This document shows positions 1 through 11,179 of a stretch of 64,000 nt of DNA, piece by piece (the first letter of the stretch is position 1; the number at the start of each line of letters is the position of its first letter). A model generated the notes under the pieces. That model had not been told where the DNA came from. It saw nothing but the letters and a program-made list of their open reading frames with translations, and did not search any database. This stretch comes from Vitis vinifera (lineage: Eukaryota > Streptophyta > Magnoliopsida > Vitales > Vitaceae), in contig NC_081823.1 of assembly GCF_030704535.1 (NCBI RefSeq), positions 5,023,501-5,087,500 of the forward strand. Direction: 5' to 3'. The position numbers and the translations under genes are program-made.

Positions 1-250
1 ATTTAAAAACGAGTCAAATATATATTAAATAATTTAAATTTATAATTAAATTAATCAATATAATTATTAAATAAGTAAATTCACATCAAATTCATATTAA
101 GTGATTAACCTAAAAATTGTCTATTTATTAAACATGTTATACAAGTCGACACCAATTTGACCTAAACCAGATTATACTCAACCTAAACTCACAAAAAGTG
201 TGTTGAGTTCAAGTTATGTTATCGGATCGTATGAAATTTTATCACCTTTA
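1..250. mobile_element. possible decayed hAT-like miniature element, cut by the window start
   Basis: The stretch around 150-240 reads like the end of a common plant hAT-type non-autonomous family whose termini carry alternating GTGTCGTGTT / CGACACGAA-like words. Here they appear as 'gtcgacaccaatttgacc' and, near 220-240, 'ggatcgtatgaaattttatc', apparently eroded by C-to-T and G-to-A changes. No terminal inverted repeat pair can be shown because the left end lies outside the window. It could equally be unrelated AT-rich sequence. Confidence 0.25.
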
Positions 251-1240
251 AAAAACAATACATAAGTTTTAAAATCTGTTTGGTAATAATTTTAGAAAAT
301 ATTTCTAATATTTTTAATACTTAAAATTTTTTATCATTCAAGTATTCGAAATATTAAAAACGTTTCGTAAAATCATTACCAAACACATTCTTAATCTATT
401 TATATCTCATTAATTTTTTTTTTTTCAAAATATCAGTATAATATTTTGAGGATATCCAACAATGATATTTTGGCTGCTCTATGCACATACTTGATCTTAG
501 ACATTTATTTCTCCACAAGCTTCACTACCATCTTCGAGTTTCAATCAAACACAAAAAAAAACCTTCATTATTTTCGATTTTCATTTGGGTAATGAACAGT
601 GCCACCTTTCATGGCGAAAAGAGATGAAAAAATAAATAAATAAACTGCGTGACCCACTATGGAAATGAGTAGAGAAAGAGGTGAAACTATTTAGGAGCAA
701 GGGTGATATAATCTTTTAATTTTTTTTATTTATTTATTTTTATTGTGAACAACTCTATTTTGTATGTAGTATTTTAATTTTCTTTGATTATGAACCTATT
801 TACATAACTTTATTTTGTATGTAGTCTTTCTTATGTTGTTAAGAAAACAAGCCTTAGATAATTTTTTTTTCTCTCTTTGATTCTTTGAATCTCATAAGTT
901 TAATGTCTATTTCAATACACTCCTGTTTTCTATTTTTAAAATTAGACAATAATTATAATTTTATGTAAGATATAATTTTTGTTTTTAGAATTTTTAAAAA
1001 AAAATTTATTTGAGAAATAAAAAAAAAATTACTATCCCAAATTTTAGAATTTTAAAAATATAAGATAAATCAATATTTTTTTTAGAAAATATTTTGTTTT
1101 TATATAAATTTTATAATTATTTTTTTTAAAAAAATTAAGAAGTGTATTAAAACAAATAGTTAGTTAAAGTCATTCTAATAAATGATTCACAAAGAAAATG
1201 AAAAATTATAAATTACACTCTTTCCACTAAAAAACATTTT
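251..1240. other. AT-rich intergenic DNA, no gene seen
   Basis: Very AT-rich sequence with many A and T runs. No reading frame, RNA gene or structured repeat was recognised. Confidence 0.5.
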
Positions 1241-1855
1241 TGTCAAAACCTCTAGGCCAAGGGATAATCTTAAATGTACAGTTTATATGAGGACTAGCCT
1301 CCTAAAAGATGATGGAGGCATGTAAAGGTTTTCTCAAACTAGATGAAGATTAGCCCTTGAGTGCAAAGGTAGGAGGGAGCTTGACTGCATGACCCGCCTA
1401 TTGAGTAAGGACAAAAGTAAACCTTAGTGATCTAACAGTGCTAAGTATAAGGGTCATCGTTTAATAGATAAAAGTTACTTTAAGGATAACAAGTTAATCT
1501 CCCCCGAGAGTTCACATTGACGGGTTATAATATATTTAAAGGGTTGGGTTGTTCGCCCGTTAAAATAGTACGTAACCTGGATTTAGAATGTTGTGAGATA
1601 GTTTAATCCATATTTGGTGTGGACATTAAAACATTGAAAGGACATTTTCTTAGTATGAAAATTGTATAAAGGATGCACCTTTAGCATACCAATTATTGTG
1701 TCTTCAGTAAAAGCTAGGTAGCCAAGTGTTAAGTGAATTGAATAACTGGTAAAAGCATTTAAGTAGTAAGTCCATCCTAAGATGAGTGCTCTTCTATTCC
1801 GACATCCCTAGAGCCTTTGATAGTATAGAGACAGCAACAAATTTTCTACCCCCGC
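1241..1855 (+). pseudogene. nuclear copy of plastid 23S rRNA 3' region (NUPT), decayed
   Basis: The stretch aligns, from memory, with the 3' third of plastid 23S rRNA in the sense direction. Recognisable anchors in order are 'tctaggccaaggg', 'gtgcaaaggt', 'gggagcttgactgc', 'ccttagtgatct', 'gataaaagttact', 'ccgagagttcaca', 'agggttgggttgttcgcc', 'ttgtgagatagttta', 'gtagccaagtg', 'aagtagtaagtcca' and 'aagatgagtgctct'. An internal stretch after the 'ttcacattgacggg' segment (about 1528) is missing, about 80 bp by comparison with the family. Nearly every difference I can place is C-to-T or G-to-A, as expected from deamination of methylated cytosine in silenced nuclear DNA. A mitochondrial 26S origin is less likely but not excluded. 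It is not a functional rRNA gene. Confidence 0.85.
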
Positions 1856-2345
1856 AAAGCAATCCAATTCAGCAAAATAGAGTAAAATTAATTAATACAA
1901 AGAAGAAAAATAAATAAATGATACATCTGCAATAATATTTAGAAGTAAAGGGGGAATAACTTATAACCAAAATTCATCCTTTATTGTAACATGCATTATA
2001 AATATTATAAAAATATTAAATTTGGCATTGGTCCAAACCTAACTCAAATTAAGTCTAGATTGAAAAATTTTAAATCAAACTCAATCCAAGAATTGAAAAT
2101 GATTATCTATACAACCCAAATGTTGGGTTGGGTTAGGGCTGGATAGGTGAACCTAACTACAGGAATAAAACAAACAGAAAAAGTTCAAGTACAAACGAAG
2201 GATATTCAACGGCGTCGTTTTGAGGAGCCACCTACCTGAAATGTGACTTGGGCTCAGCCCAAGAACCAGAAAAAAAATCCGGGGCCCAGGGGGTCAAACA
2301 TAAATATCAACTCCAAACCTCATCTCTGCAATTCACTTCTCTCCA
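1856..2345. other. upstream region of the MORF gene
   Basis: AT-rich to about 2150, then higher GC towards the start codon. A CGGCGTCGTTTTG-type word at about 2211-2223, common in plant proximal promoters, is the only element noted. No TATA box was assigned. Confidence 0.35.
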
Positions 2346-4308
2346 ATGGCGACCACATATACCACCACCTCCTTCACTTTCAAAACCCTAATCTCCTCCT
2401 CCCACCCAAACCCTAGGTCCACTGTTCAACTCGCTTTTCCCCTCCGATTCAACTCAATCTCTCGCCCGCGACTCACCTCCCGCTCTGGCGCCGTACGTCC
2501 GATTCGAGCCGCCGTTAGCGATGGCGAGTACTCATCGAAGCGGAGCAGCAGCAATGAACCTAGAGAAACGATTATGTTACCCGGCTGTGACTATAACCAC
2601 TGGCTCATTGTCATGGAGTTCCCCAAAGACCCGGCTCCCACGAGAGAGCAGATGATCGATACGTATCTCAACACGCTCGCTACTGTACTGGGAAGGTACT
2701 CTCTCTTGCGATTCGCTTTTTCCTGTCCTCTGTTTGATTGTCGAGAAAATGACATGAAAGAAAAAGGAAATGATTAGGCATTTGAACTTGTTATGGGATA
2801 ATAGCGTGTTCCTTGTATTGAATTTTCATTCCATGGTTGTGGTTTGTCTTTAATTAAAGAAAAATGATTCATTTCCCGAAATGCTTAGATGTATTTTGAT
2901 ATAAATTTTCACAAAATCAGGGTTATTTATGCTGTATGTGTAATGGAATAAGAGAAGGGGCGAGTTTGCTGGACCTATAGCATGGCTTGGTATTAAGAGG
3001 GAATCTTGGAAATGAAATGTTGGACTCTCCAATGAGATCTGAGATTCGATATTACTCAGTGTTGACCTAACCTACCATTTTATAGGTTTAATACAATCTT
3101 TGTGTTAGTCAATTCAGGGAACCTCTTTTTTCTCTTTTAGGCTATGTTTGGTTCCTAGGAAATTCAAGTTAAAATGCAAAGAAAAGAAAAACAATGAGAA
3201 GAGCAGAAAATATCAAGGAAAGTTAAAGGAAGGAAAAAGTGAAGAAAAATAAGAGATAAAAATAAATTTGGAGTCAATAAATGACTACATATTTCTTGTT
3301 TTGAGAGGGTTATGATTGGTTCATCAAATGAACCCCTTATTGCATGTTGGGTTCAAAATCTTTTCTTGGGTTGACATGGAAACATGTTAGTTGTATCTTC
3401 AAGATTTTAGAAAGCAATCAGTGGGAAGAGTGGAAGCCATAGATGGGAAGAGAATGAATATTCTTCCTGCTTTTTTCCCTTCTTTTTTTTTTTTTTGTCT
3501 TTTTCACTTTAAGTGCCATGTTAATTTGAAGATGATGATACAACAAATGCATCTAAAAGCTCCAGTGTGTAGGCTAAGCTAGATTGAGTTGTATAGAGTA
3601 CTGCCATTTGATGCTTCAATAACATGGCCCTATGCACTGAACTAATGAATTTCAAATTGTAACTCTTTGAGGATAAAAGAAGAGTGTTGAACTTTTTCAA
3701 ACTAGGGAGATTGTTGAGTGTGTTTTACCTGATGGTTCTTTGTTCTTGATCTCACCTGGGCGTTTTCTGCACAGCATGGAAGAAGCAAAGAAGAATATGT
3801 ATGCTTTTAGCACCACCACATATACTGGGTTCCAATGCACTGTGTCTGAAGAAACATCTGAAAAATTCAAGGGTAGGTGAATATTGCCAGTGCTTGATTG
3901 TTCAATAGACGGTCCCTTGCATGGGTTTTGGAGAATCACTTTGCACTGTTTCCTTATTTATGTAGGGTTGCCTGGCGTTCTTTGGGTGCTGCCAGATTCA
4001 TACATAGATGTTAAGAATAAGGATTATGGAGGTTGGTTTGTTCAACTCTTTGGTGAAATTAAGGAACGGTTTTACTTTATTGCTGTGGCTAATGGTCATA
4101 CTATCTCCCCTTTTCATCTTGTGGGTTTTTAGGTGATAAATACATAAATGGGGAGATCATTCCTTGCACATACCCTACTTACCAGCCAAAACAACGAAGA
4201 GAATCAAAATATGAGAGCAGAAGATATGAAAGACGAAGAGATGGCCCTCCTGCTGAAAAAAGACGACCACGACAAGAAGCAAGCCGCTCAGAATCAAATT
4301 CTGGATGA
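2346..4308 (+). CDS. MORF9: MORF/RIP family organellar RNA editing factor, MORF9-like (plastid)
   Basis: MORF proteins bind PPR editing factors and are needed for C-to-U editing of organelle transcripts. Four exons join in frame: 2346-2695, 3775-3872, 3966-4031 and 4133-4308, giving 229 aa. All introns are GT-AG. Residues 1 to about 55 are rich in Ser, Thr, Arg and Pro with few acidic residues, like a plastid transit peptide. The MORF box starts near residue 77 with [16 protein letters not shown]. It continues over the junctions with [39 protein letters not shown] and [14 protein letters not shown]. The C-terminal tail is basic ([15 protein letters not shown]), which I associate with MORF9 rather than MORF2. 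Length fits the family (about 220-230 aa). Family and plastid location are secure; the paralogue number is inferred. Confidence 0.93.
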
Positions 4309-5660
4309 GGTATTCAATTTTAGATACCTCGCATGTTTCTATAAATCGTATTGTTATGATTTGTATGGTAACTGTTCTTTATTTTGTATTGGCAGTTCAT
4401 TAATATTTTTCTCTAGAGGTGGCTGTTACACTGATCTACAATGGATAATGGTTAGTTACATATGAGGACATTTGTCAGTGGATACTCAAATCCGTCCTTA
4501 GATTTTTGTAGAGTTCAGGTTATATGGTTGTCGGGCGATGGAAAATGTTCTGTTAGCCTGTAAGAACTTTGATGGAAGATAACACTTGAGGAATATTTAG
4601 TTAATCCAAATCTATCTCTTTAATGGTATCTCATTTGTGTGATCAAACTATTCCCGTGTAGTTTAGCTTTGGAAGTATGATATTTAGATGTATGGATTGA
4701 ACTAATTGTGGAATTTGATAGGCACCTGGACTTTCATGCTTCTGTTCTTGTACTGTTAGATTTGGCATTAGACATTGAGCTATTGTTCCATTTACCATTT
4801 CCTTGCATCATTCCTCTTGTTGCCTGCAAAAGTTCCATGCATAATTGTTAATCATGTAATGGAGACTCTTTTACATGGTGAATTATGCAGGGTACCAATA
4901 ATGGGTGGTCCAAGAGGTGGGTGATCTCCTCATTGGTCCTGATTGAAATGAATGGTTAGGACATATTTTTATCTTCTTGTTTGGATGCTATATCATTTCT
5001 TTTCATCAGTACGAGTGATTATATGATTTCTTATGCTCCAAAATTCCTTTTTCCCCTGTTCTTGCCTCAATTTCCATGGTCTGATCCACCTATTGGTTAA
5101 AAAGATAAATAGGACTTGGCAAAAATAAGGAGAAAAAAAAAGGAGGGGGGGAAATTATGGGGTCTGTTATATTAATTGTGAACTGTATTTTAGAACTTAA
5201 AAATGGAAAATTGTGTTTAGAAAATGGATTTTTGTTATTAAAAACAGAAAAATAGTATTTATAACATAGCAACTTTCTAACAAATCCCCAAGAGAGCAAT
5301 AACAAAATTGACACGTGTAAGTTACAAATGAACCCTAGTCTCCAAGATGAATGGTAGGCAATTAACCACTGGTATATTAGGGACAGGTAATAAAGTTTAT
5401 ATTATATAATATTTAATTATTTAATAAAAATTATTAAAAATAGTAAGTTAATAAAAAAATATAATCTTTTGATAATTCATAAAATATTCTTTATGAAAAA
5501 CTTGCAAAAATATTTATTTCCTTAAAATGAATTAAACAATCTATTATGGAAAGTATTTTCAACATGTTTTATAGCTTTCTTAAATTACTAAAACTTTCAA
5601 AAATATTTTTGTAATATTTTTTTTATCATAAATTCTCTAATACCCGAAAGAATTGTTATT
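4309..5660. other. 3' flank of the MORF gene and AT-rich intergenic DNA
   Basis: The first 600-700 bases probably include the MORF 3' untranslated region, and a 3' UTR intron ending near 4890 (AG before 'ggtaccaataatggg') is possible. From 5090 the sequence is AT-rich with a purine-rich run ('aaaaggagggggggaaa') and no coding signal. Confidence 0.35.
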
Positions 5661-5679
5661 TGATTTCTTATCTTTGAAC

Positions 5680-7520
5680 TATTCATGTCCAAATTAGATG
5701 GTTTCCTTCTTGTTTCCAAGAGGAGAATTTGGAGGATCATCTTAGATATTGTTCTCCTTCTCTTGTAGTTTTCATTCTCATGGGGAGAGATTAGAGAATC
5801 ACTTGTATCAAAACTAAAAGGATAGTTCCAAAAGGAATAACACTCTTATTAGGAACAACCAATTTAAATAAATGGTTTTAAGAAAATCTTCTCATGAAAA
5901 TTTATTAATGCAATATAATAAATAACATATAATAAACTAAAAAATAATTAAACAAATATTTCTCCATAAAGAATCTTGTTGCATATCTTGTAATTAAAAT
6001 TTGAATAAAATCTAAATTATCATAATAGCCCTAGAATCAAAATTAGGGTTAGTTAATAAAACCCTAAACTAAAAACTCCCAAAGAGCCATTTTTGCCCCC
6101 TCCATGTTGCCTTCATTGTCGCCTTTAGCACTGGAGCTCTAATCTAAGCACATGTTGCCTTCATTGTCGCCTTTAGCACTGGAGCTCTAATCTAAGCACT
6201 TGAGCTCTTATCTAGGCACACTCAAGCTCTTCAACTAGATGGTGTCAACCAGCACTTGTTGCTTCAATTAGCCATATCCCCTTGGTTTTAACTCCAATTT
6301 GTGAATCATTTAAAGCTTTGGATTGGTAACTTTCTAAGCTTCAAAACCATATGTGGCTTGCCTTATGAAATGTATGGAAGACACCCTCGATTTTGAGTCA
6401 AATTCAGGGTTGTGATTCCATCCAAAAACTTTTTTTTTTTTTTAGAATGATTTGATCGCTTCCATCTTCTCCCAAGGTTACATAAATTGATAAAAAAATG
6501 AACTTTTATAAGGAAAAGAAAAGTCCTATACTCTTTTCAAATTGAAGTTTACAACCAATCTATTAATGTAAATAATGGATTTTTACAACAAAGAAAAATT
6601 TTATACCTCTTATGGGGCTTACAACCCATCTGGAGAAAAAAAATATTTATATTCATTTAATCACAAATATGTTCATCATATTAATATCAATACACATTTT
6701 TTTATATCTTTAGGCTATAGGGTGAATAAACAACCTTGTAAGAAAAATGAGCATTCCTTAAAATAGATCTAACATGCAAAATCCTAACTTAGGGATTTAA
6801 CATTAGTTGTTGGGAACTTTGAATTACTTTGCTCCTTGGCTCTATATCAATAAAGTGCATGCAACTATCCCAATGGCACTCACTTTAGACCTATCATAGT
6901 TGAAATAAATGATTTTAAAAACCATTATAAAATAAAGATTTAGTGTTGGAAAGCTCAAACTTGCAATTTGGATGTTTTTAAATCGATTTTCATCCGATGG
7001 AAACTTGAAAACTACAATGGTCGTTGTATAACTCATCTATCCAACAATCTTCCACCTTATCTCTCCCTTCACAAGTCTTGGCATAAGAAAAAGATATCCT
7101 TCTCTCTGGAATTTCAAAAAATTGAATTACAAGACTAAAGCTCTCTCCCCTAAAGGGGTTTAGATAAGCTTCTTTGTGGGCTTAAGCGATTTAAACTCAA
7201 ATCAAGTTTGGGTTACATAATCCAACCCATTTAGATTCTAATGAATTAATTAGTCCATTTCAAAAAGTCAATTCATAAGATCTAATACATTTTTACGTTT
7301 TTACTTAAACTTTCTTATATACACTTATGAATTATATGCCCAATGAACTAAAATCTTGAGTGGAACCACTAGGACATATAGAAAAATACTAGTTAACTTG
7401 TTTGTGCGTATTATGGTTTCCTGGGCCAAACCGCTTGAAATCTCATTCAAGTGGGCTTGGGCCCCATGGGGCATCAATCTCCCACTTTCCTATCAATAAG
7501 CCTATGAGGCTAATTAAGTG
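5680..7520. other. unclassified, probably transposon-derived intergenic DNA
   Basis: This is non-coding sequence of the kind seen in decayed long terminal repeats, with repeated ATCTTCCACCTT / ATCTCCCACTTT-like phrases near 7045 and 7470. No terminal repeats, target duplication or protein remnant could be shown, so the class stays open. It includes a perfect 48-bp tandem duplication, listed separately. Confidence 0.25.
6103..6198 (+). repeat. perfect tandem duplication, 2 x 48 bp
   Basis: Two adjacent copies of a 48-bp unit (6103-6150 and 6151-6198) beginning 'catgttgccttcattgtc' and ending 'aatctaagca' are identical base for base, so the event is recent. No gene is affected. Confidence 0.95.
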
Positions 7521-8600
7521 AGGCAATACAAACCCAAAAAAAGAAAAAAAAAAAGGTTTCAATCCCTTGCCGGTATGGGATTTACACCATTGCCTTTTCT
7601 TTCGTGGAATTTACACCATTTGCTTTTTCTTTCGAAAAGGCACACTCTTCCAACATCGTACTCCTCCGCCAACCCTTTGCTCATACATTGCTTTCGTCCT
7701 CCTTCCTACTCTTTTACTAACTTGACTGTGGAAGGGAAGATCGTACAGGTGTACCCCAACCTTCCGTCATAACAGGTTATGTTGCACAAGAGCCATGCCC
7801 GCCTTCCAGTTTGATGAGGGGGTTGTTGAGCTCACCATTCGAATGAGTCTCCGACCCCGTTGAGCCAACAATCCTCATGCATTTTGCAACTTTATTCTCT
7901 CTCTTCATAACCTCTCTGCTGCACAAACTACCCATCGGCTGATACATCCCCATGTAACAACTATGCATTCATGCCTTCAATTCGACAAACCCCTCAGCCA
8001 ATGCACAACCAACCAAACAGCTCACCAGATCCTATATCCATGTTGAAACCCACTACACATTGCTGTTTTTAATTTTGACAGGCTGAGAAGCCATTTCCAC
8101 GCCCTCTGCCACCATGTATCAGTTGATCAGCTTCTGAAGAGAAGCTCTGCAACCGCCTCAAGGGCCAATACCCATTAAGAAAAAGCAGAAAGCCCACCAT
8201 GGAAAAACCACGACAGTCACTTTCTCCTTATCCACATGATGCCAGTCAAAGCTCTGTACCACTTTTAAGAGGAATGGCTCGTCAATATCATGACCAAAGA
8301 CTGGCTCCGCCTTTGATCCTACCCCACTCTTACGCCTACTCTGCTTCCCTTCCAAGTTCCAACTGGAAGTCACTATATCCGGTATCCACTACCAAATTAC
8401 GTAAGAAGAGGGGAAAGTAGGACAAACCTAAGACAAGCCAATGATTTCATATAAGAAAATATGTGAAAAAGAAACCACTTTTTCCCTTTGGATTTTACTA
8501 CATTGGATTCACTATAAATTTGGTATGGAGAATACCAATGACCCGTGATTGATTCTGTGGATGCACTCACATGACTGACCAATCCCATGTCTGGACACCA
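7521..8600. other. GC-richer intergenic island without a recognisable gene
   Basis: Base composition rises relative to the flanks, and several overlapping open frames of 63-84 codons occur on both strands. None resembles a known family, none has a convincing start context, and I could not join them through splice sites. It may be an eroded gene or transposon piece. Confidence 0.3.
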
Positions 8601-10250
8601 TCATACCTATTTATTATTCACTAATATCATTTCACAACTTTTTTAATTCAAAGTCTATGATTTTTATATTCATAGGTTGTTAGGCTTTGTGGGTGTGCCA
8701 CAGTTTCCTCTTTGGCGTTTTTGTTTTCAATAATCTTGCTTCAGCTTCGGAGGAATATCAATCATTACCACCAATTGCCATCTCTTTTCTCCATGTCCTT
8801 CCATTATTATTGTTTTGTTTTTCCTAAAAAATGGGGATTTTATTTCAAATGGTACAATTTGTTTCCATTCGTAAATATTTAGTTTTATTTTAGTTCTCTT
8901 TTTTTTTAATATATTTGTAATTTTTTACAAAAAAAAAAAAAATTAATTCCAAAATACTCGAAAAAAATAGTTTGAAGTGATTTTTTTTTTTTTCTAATTT
9001 TTCTTTTTTAACTTTTTTTCTTTCTAAAATTTCGAAATTTACCATCTTGGTCCACTAATTATTGAAAAGCTGAGTTCTATACCACGCGTGGGGAACCCCC
9101 ATAATCCACACGTGGGCCATTTCCAACTGGCAACCGGCTCTCCCAGCCCATGCTTTCCCAGAGGGCCAAAACAAACGAATCAACGAACCTGCAAAAGGGG
9201 TACCCGGTTTCACTCGCCTCCACGTGTCATAAATAATGAGGCCGTGGGGTGCCACACATACAGGCCCCTCTGCCCTATAATCATCACCAATTTTACCCTT
9301 TTATTCCCAAAATGACCCTGCCAGTGACCCACAGTGGCAAAACGGCGAATAACAGATATTCCCGTGCCTTCTTATTTATAAGTCTTCAGAACTTCGTAAT
9401 TTCCTCCGAGCGTTAAGCTTCCGTTGCCATTCAGATCTGGCACAGATTCCACGGAACCGAATCGTACCTAAAATAACCATAGGCTAGAATATTACCATTT
9501 TACCCTCCACTTGGGTCTAAAACTTCTGGAATACCACTTGTGACCATCGGAGTACATTGGCTGCTGCCGTTACACGGCTAAGAGCACAAAATCCGGGAGA
9601 TATGTTGATTGACGAAAATGCCCTTGTGTGGTAACCTTGGTTGGGTTAAGTTGTCTGCAATGGGTTAAAGAGCAGACCAGCTTCTACTATTGCATGGTTG
9701 ACATGTATATATCATGCAAACAGACGGGACCCACTTTGGGATTTTTTATTCATTTATTTTTTTCATATTTTACTTTTTCTTTCTCTTTCTGTTGAGAAAA
9801 CAACAAATTTGCATTGAATTTTTAAAGGCAAGCAAGTAAGAAGGTGCCACTCCATGCAAAGCATGAGCTTTGTCTTCAGGCGATAACCCTTTTTAAAAAT
9901 TTTATTTATATTTTTTGGGTTGGTAATAAAGACTAAATTCAAAATTTGACCTTAACCCCTTTAGAATATTTATTTTGAGGTTATTTTAGGAAAAAAAAAT
10001 TAATTAAGGGACAACCCAAGATGCCAAAACCCTTTTATAAGCCAAATAAATGACGCATTAGAAAACAAATCATGGAACCCTAATCAACCACCGGGGCAAC
10101 CACCGCCGGAGGGCAGTTAAGTAAAATCATAAATAAAACCTCCCTTTTTAAACCGTCTCCCCACTTGCCATGCTCCCTCCATTCCTAGCCTTCATCGTCT
10201 GATTCATCACCTCGCTCACAAAACCACCTTCTTAAACCCCGACGTCATTC
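8601..10250. other. intergenic DNA and promoter region of the DUF538 gene
   Basis: Poly-T/A-rich to about 9040, then a more complex GC-richer block (9055-9660) with clustered G-box words, then low-complexity T-rich DNA to about 10000. The last 200 bases lead into the DUF538 gene, with a TATA-like 'ataaataaaacc' at about 10129-10140. Confidence 0.4.
9081..9226. promoter_or_regulatory. cluster of G-box / ABRE-like words
   Basis: Two exact CACGTG cores (9109-9114 within ACACGTGG, and 9221-9226 within CCACGTGTC) and one CACGCGTG variant (about 9082-9090) lie within 150 bases. Such words bind bZIP and bHLH factors in plants. A 'ttatttataag' TATA-like box follows at about 9371-9381, but no gene start was found after it. 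The DUF538 start codon is about 1.0 kb downstream. Confidence 0.4.
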
Positions 10251-11179
10251 ATGGCGTTCTCTGTTCTGGGGTTCCTCTCTCTCCTCTTCTCCCTTTCCTC
10301 AGCCGTCGACACCATCCACGACCTCCTCCGCTCCCGTGGCCTCCCAGCGGGGCTCCTGCCAAAGGCCGTCCGGTCCTACACCCTCGATCCCGATGGCCGC
10401 CTCCAGGTCTTCCTGGACGGCCCTTGCCTCACCAAGTTCGAGACCAGAGTTTACTTCGACAGCGTCGTCACCGCCAATCTCAGCTACGGCGGCCTCATTG
10501 GAGTCGTCGGTCTCACCCAGGAGGAGCTCTTTCTCTGGCTTCCCGTTAAGGACATCATCGTTGATGATCCCAACTCTGGCTTGATTTTGTTCGACATCGG
10601 CCTCGCTCACAAGCAGCTTTCGCTCTCGCTCTTTGAGGATCCACCTGACTGCAAACCTCAAGGTAAATGTGTGTCTGGATCTCTCTTCATTTCAGCGAAT
10701 TGATTTTTTTTTTTCTTTTCTAAATATCTTCTTTGATCTTGTAACGGAATTGGCTTTAATGTTTCATCCATGGCTCTTCTTCCTCCAAAAAAAACTGATC
10801 GTTTTTCCTTTTTATCTCTGAGAAACCACGAAAACAAAATGACAAGAAACTGGAAAATAAAAACCTGACGCTCCATTTCTTATCGCCTAAACAGCAGAAA
10901 ATGAAGCACTTTTACTTTTCATTTCTTTTCTGAATTTTCTCGGCGACCAAACAGAGAACATGTAGAAAACTTTTCTTTGAAAAATACTCAAAGGTACAAC
11001 ACTTTTAGACCAAAAATCAAAATAATATCAGTTACAATACAAGGTACAAGCACTCCTCAGCCTTTGAATATTTTTGCCAATATATAATTTTATATTGATT
11101 TTAAATCACGTCTTTTTTGGATGCAGGTTCTTTACAGAAGAACGTGAGGAAGGAGAAAGGATTCGAGTTTGTTAGATAG
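10251..11179 (+). CDS. DUF538 family secreted protein
   Basis: Two exons, 10251-10662 and 11127-11179, join at GT-AG borders to give 154 aa. Residues 1-18 (MAFSVLGFLSLLFSLSSA) are a signal peptide. The rest is a standard DUF538 domain. It opens with DTIHDLLRSRGLPAGLLPK, continues with the beta-rich core containing SYTLDPDGRLQVFLDGPC and FDSVVTANLSYGGLIGVVG, and then has LFLWLPVKDIIVDDPNSG and a conserved Cys near the exon junction. The last exon adds a short basic tail, SLQKNVRKEKGFEFVR. Members have been linked to stress and trichome growth (SVB-like), and the fold is thought to resemble BPI-type lipid-binding domains. The function of this copy is unknown. The length is typical. Confidence 0.92.

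Noticed and set aside
7777-8420. Cluster of open frames on both strands
   Set aside because: None has family similarity or plausible splicing. The cluster follows a local rise in GC.
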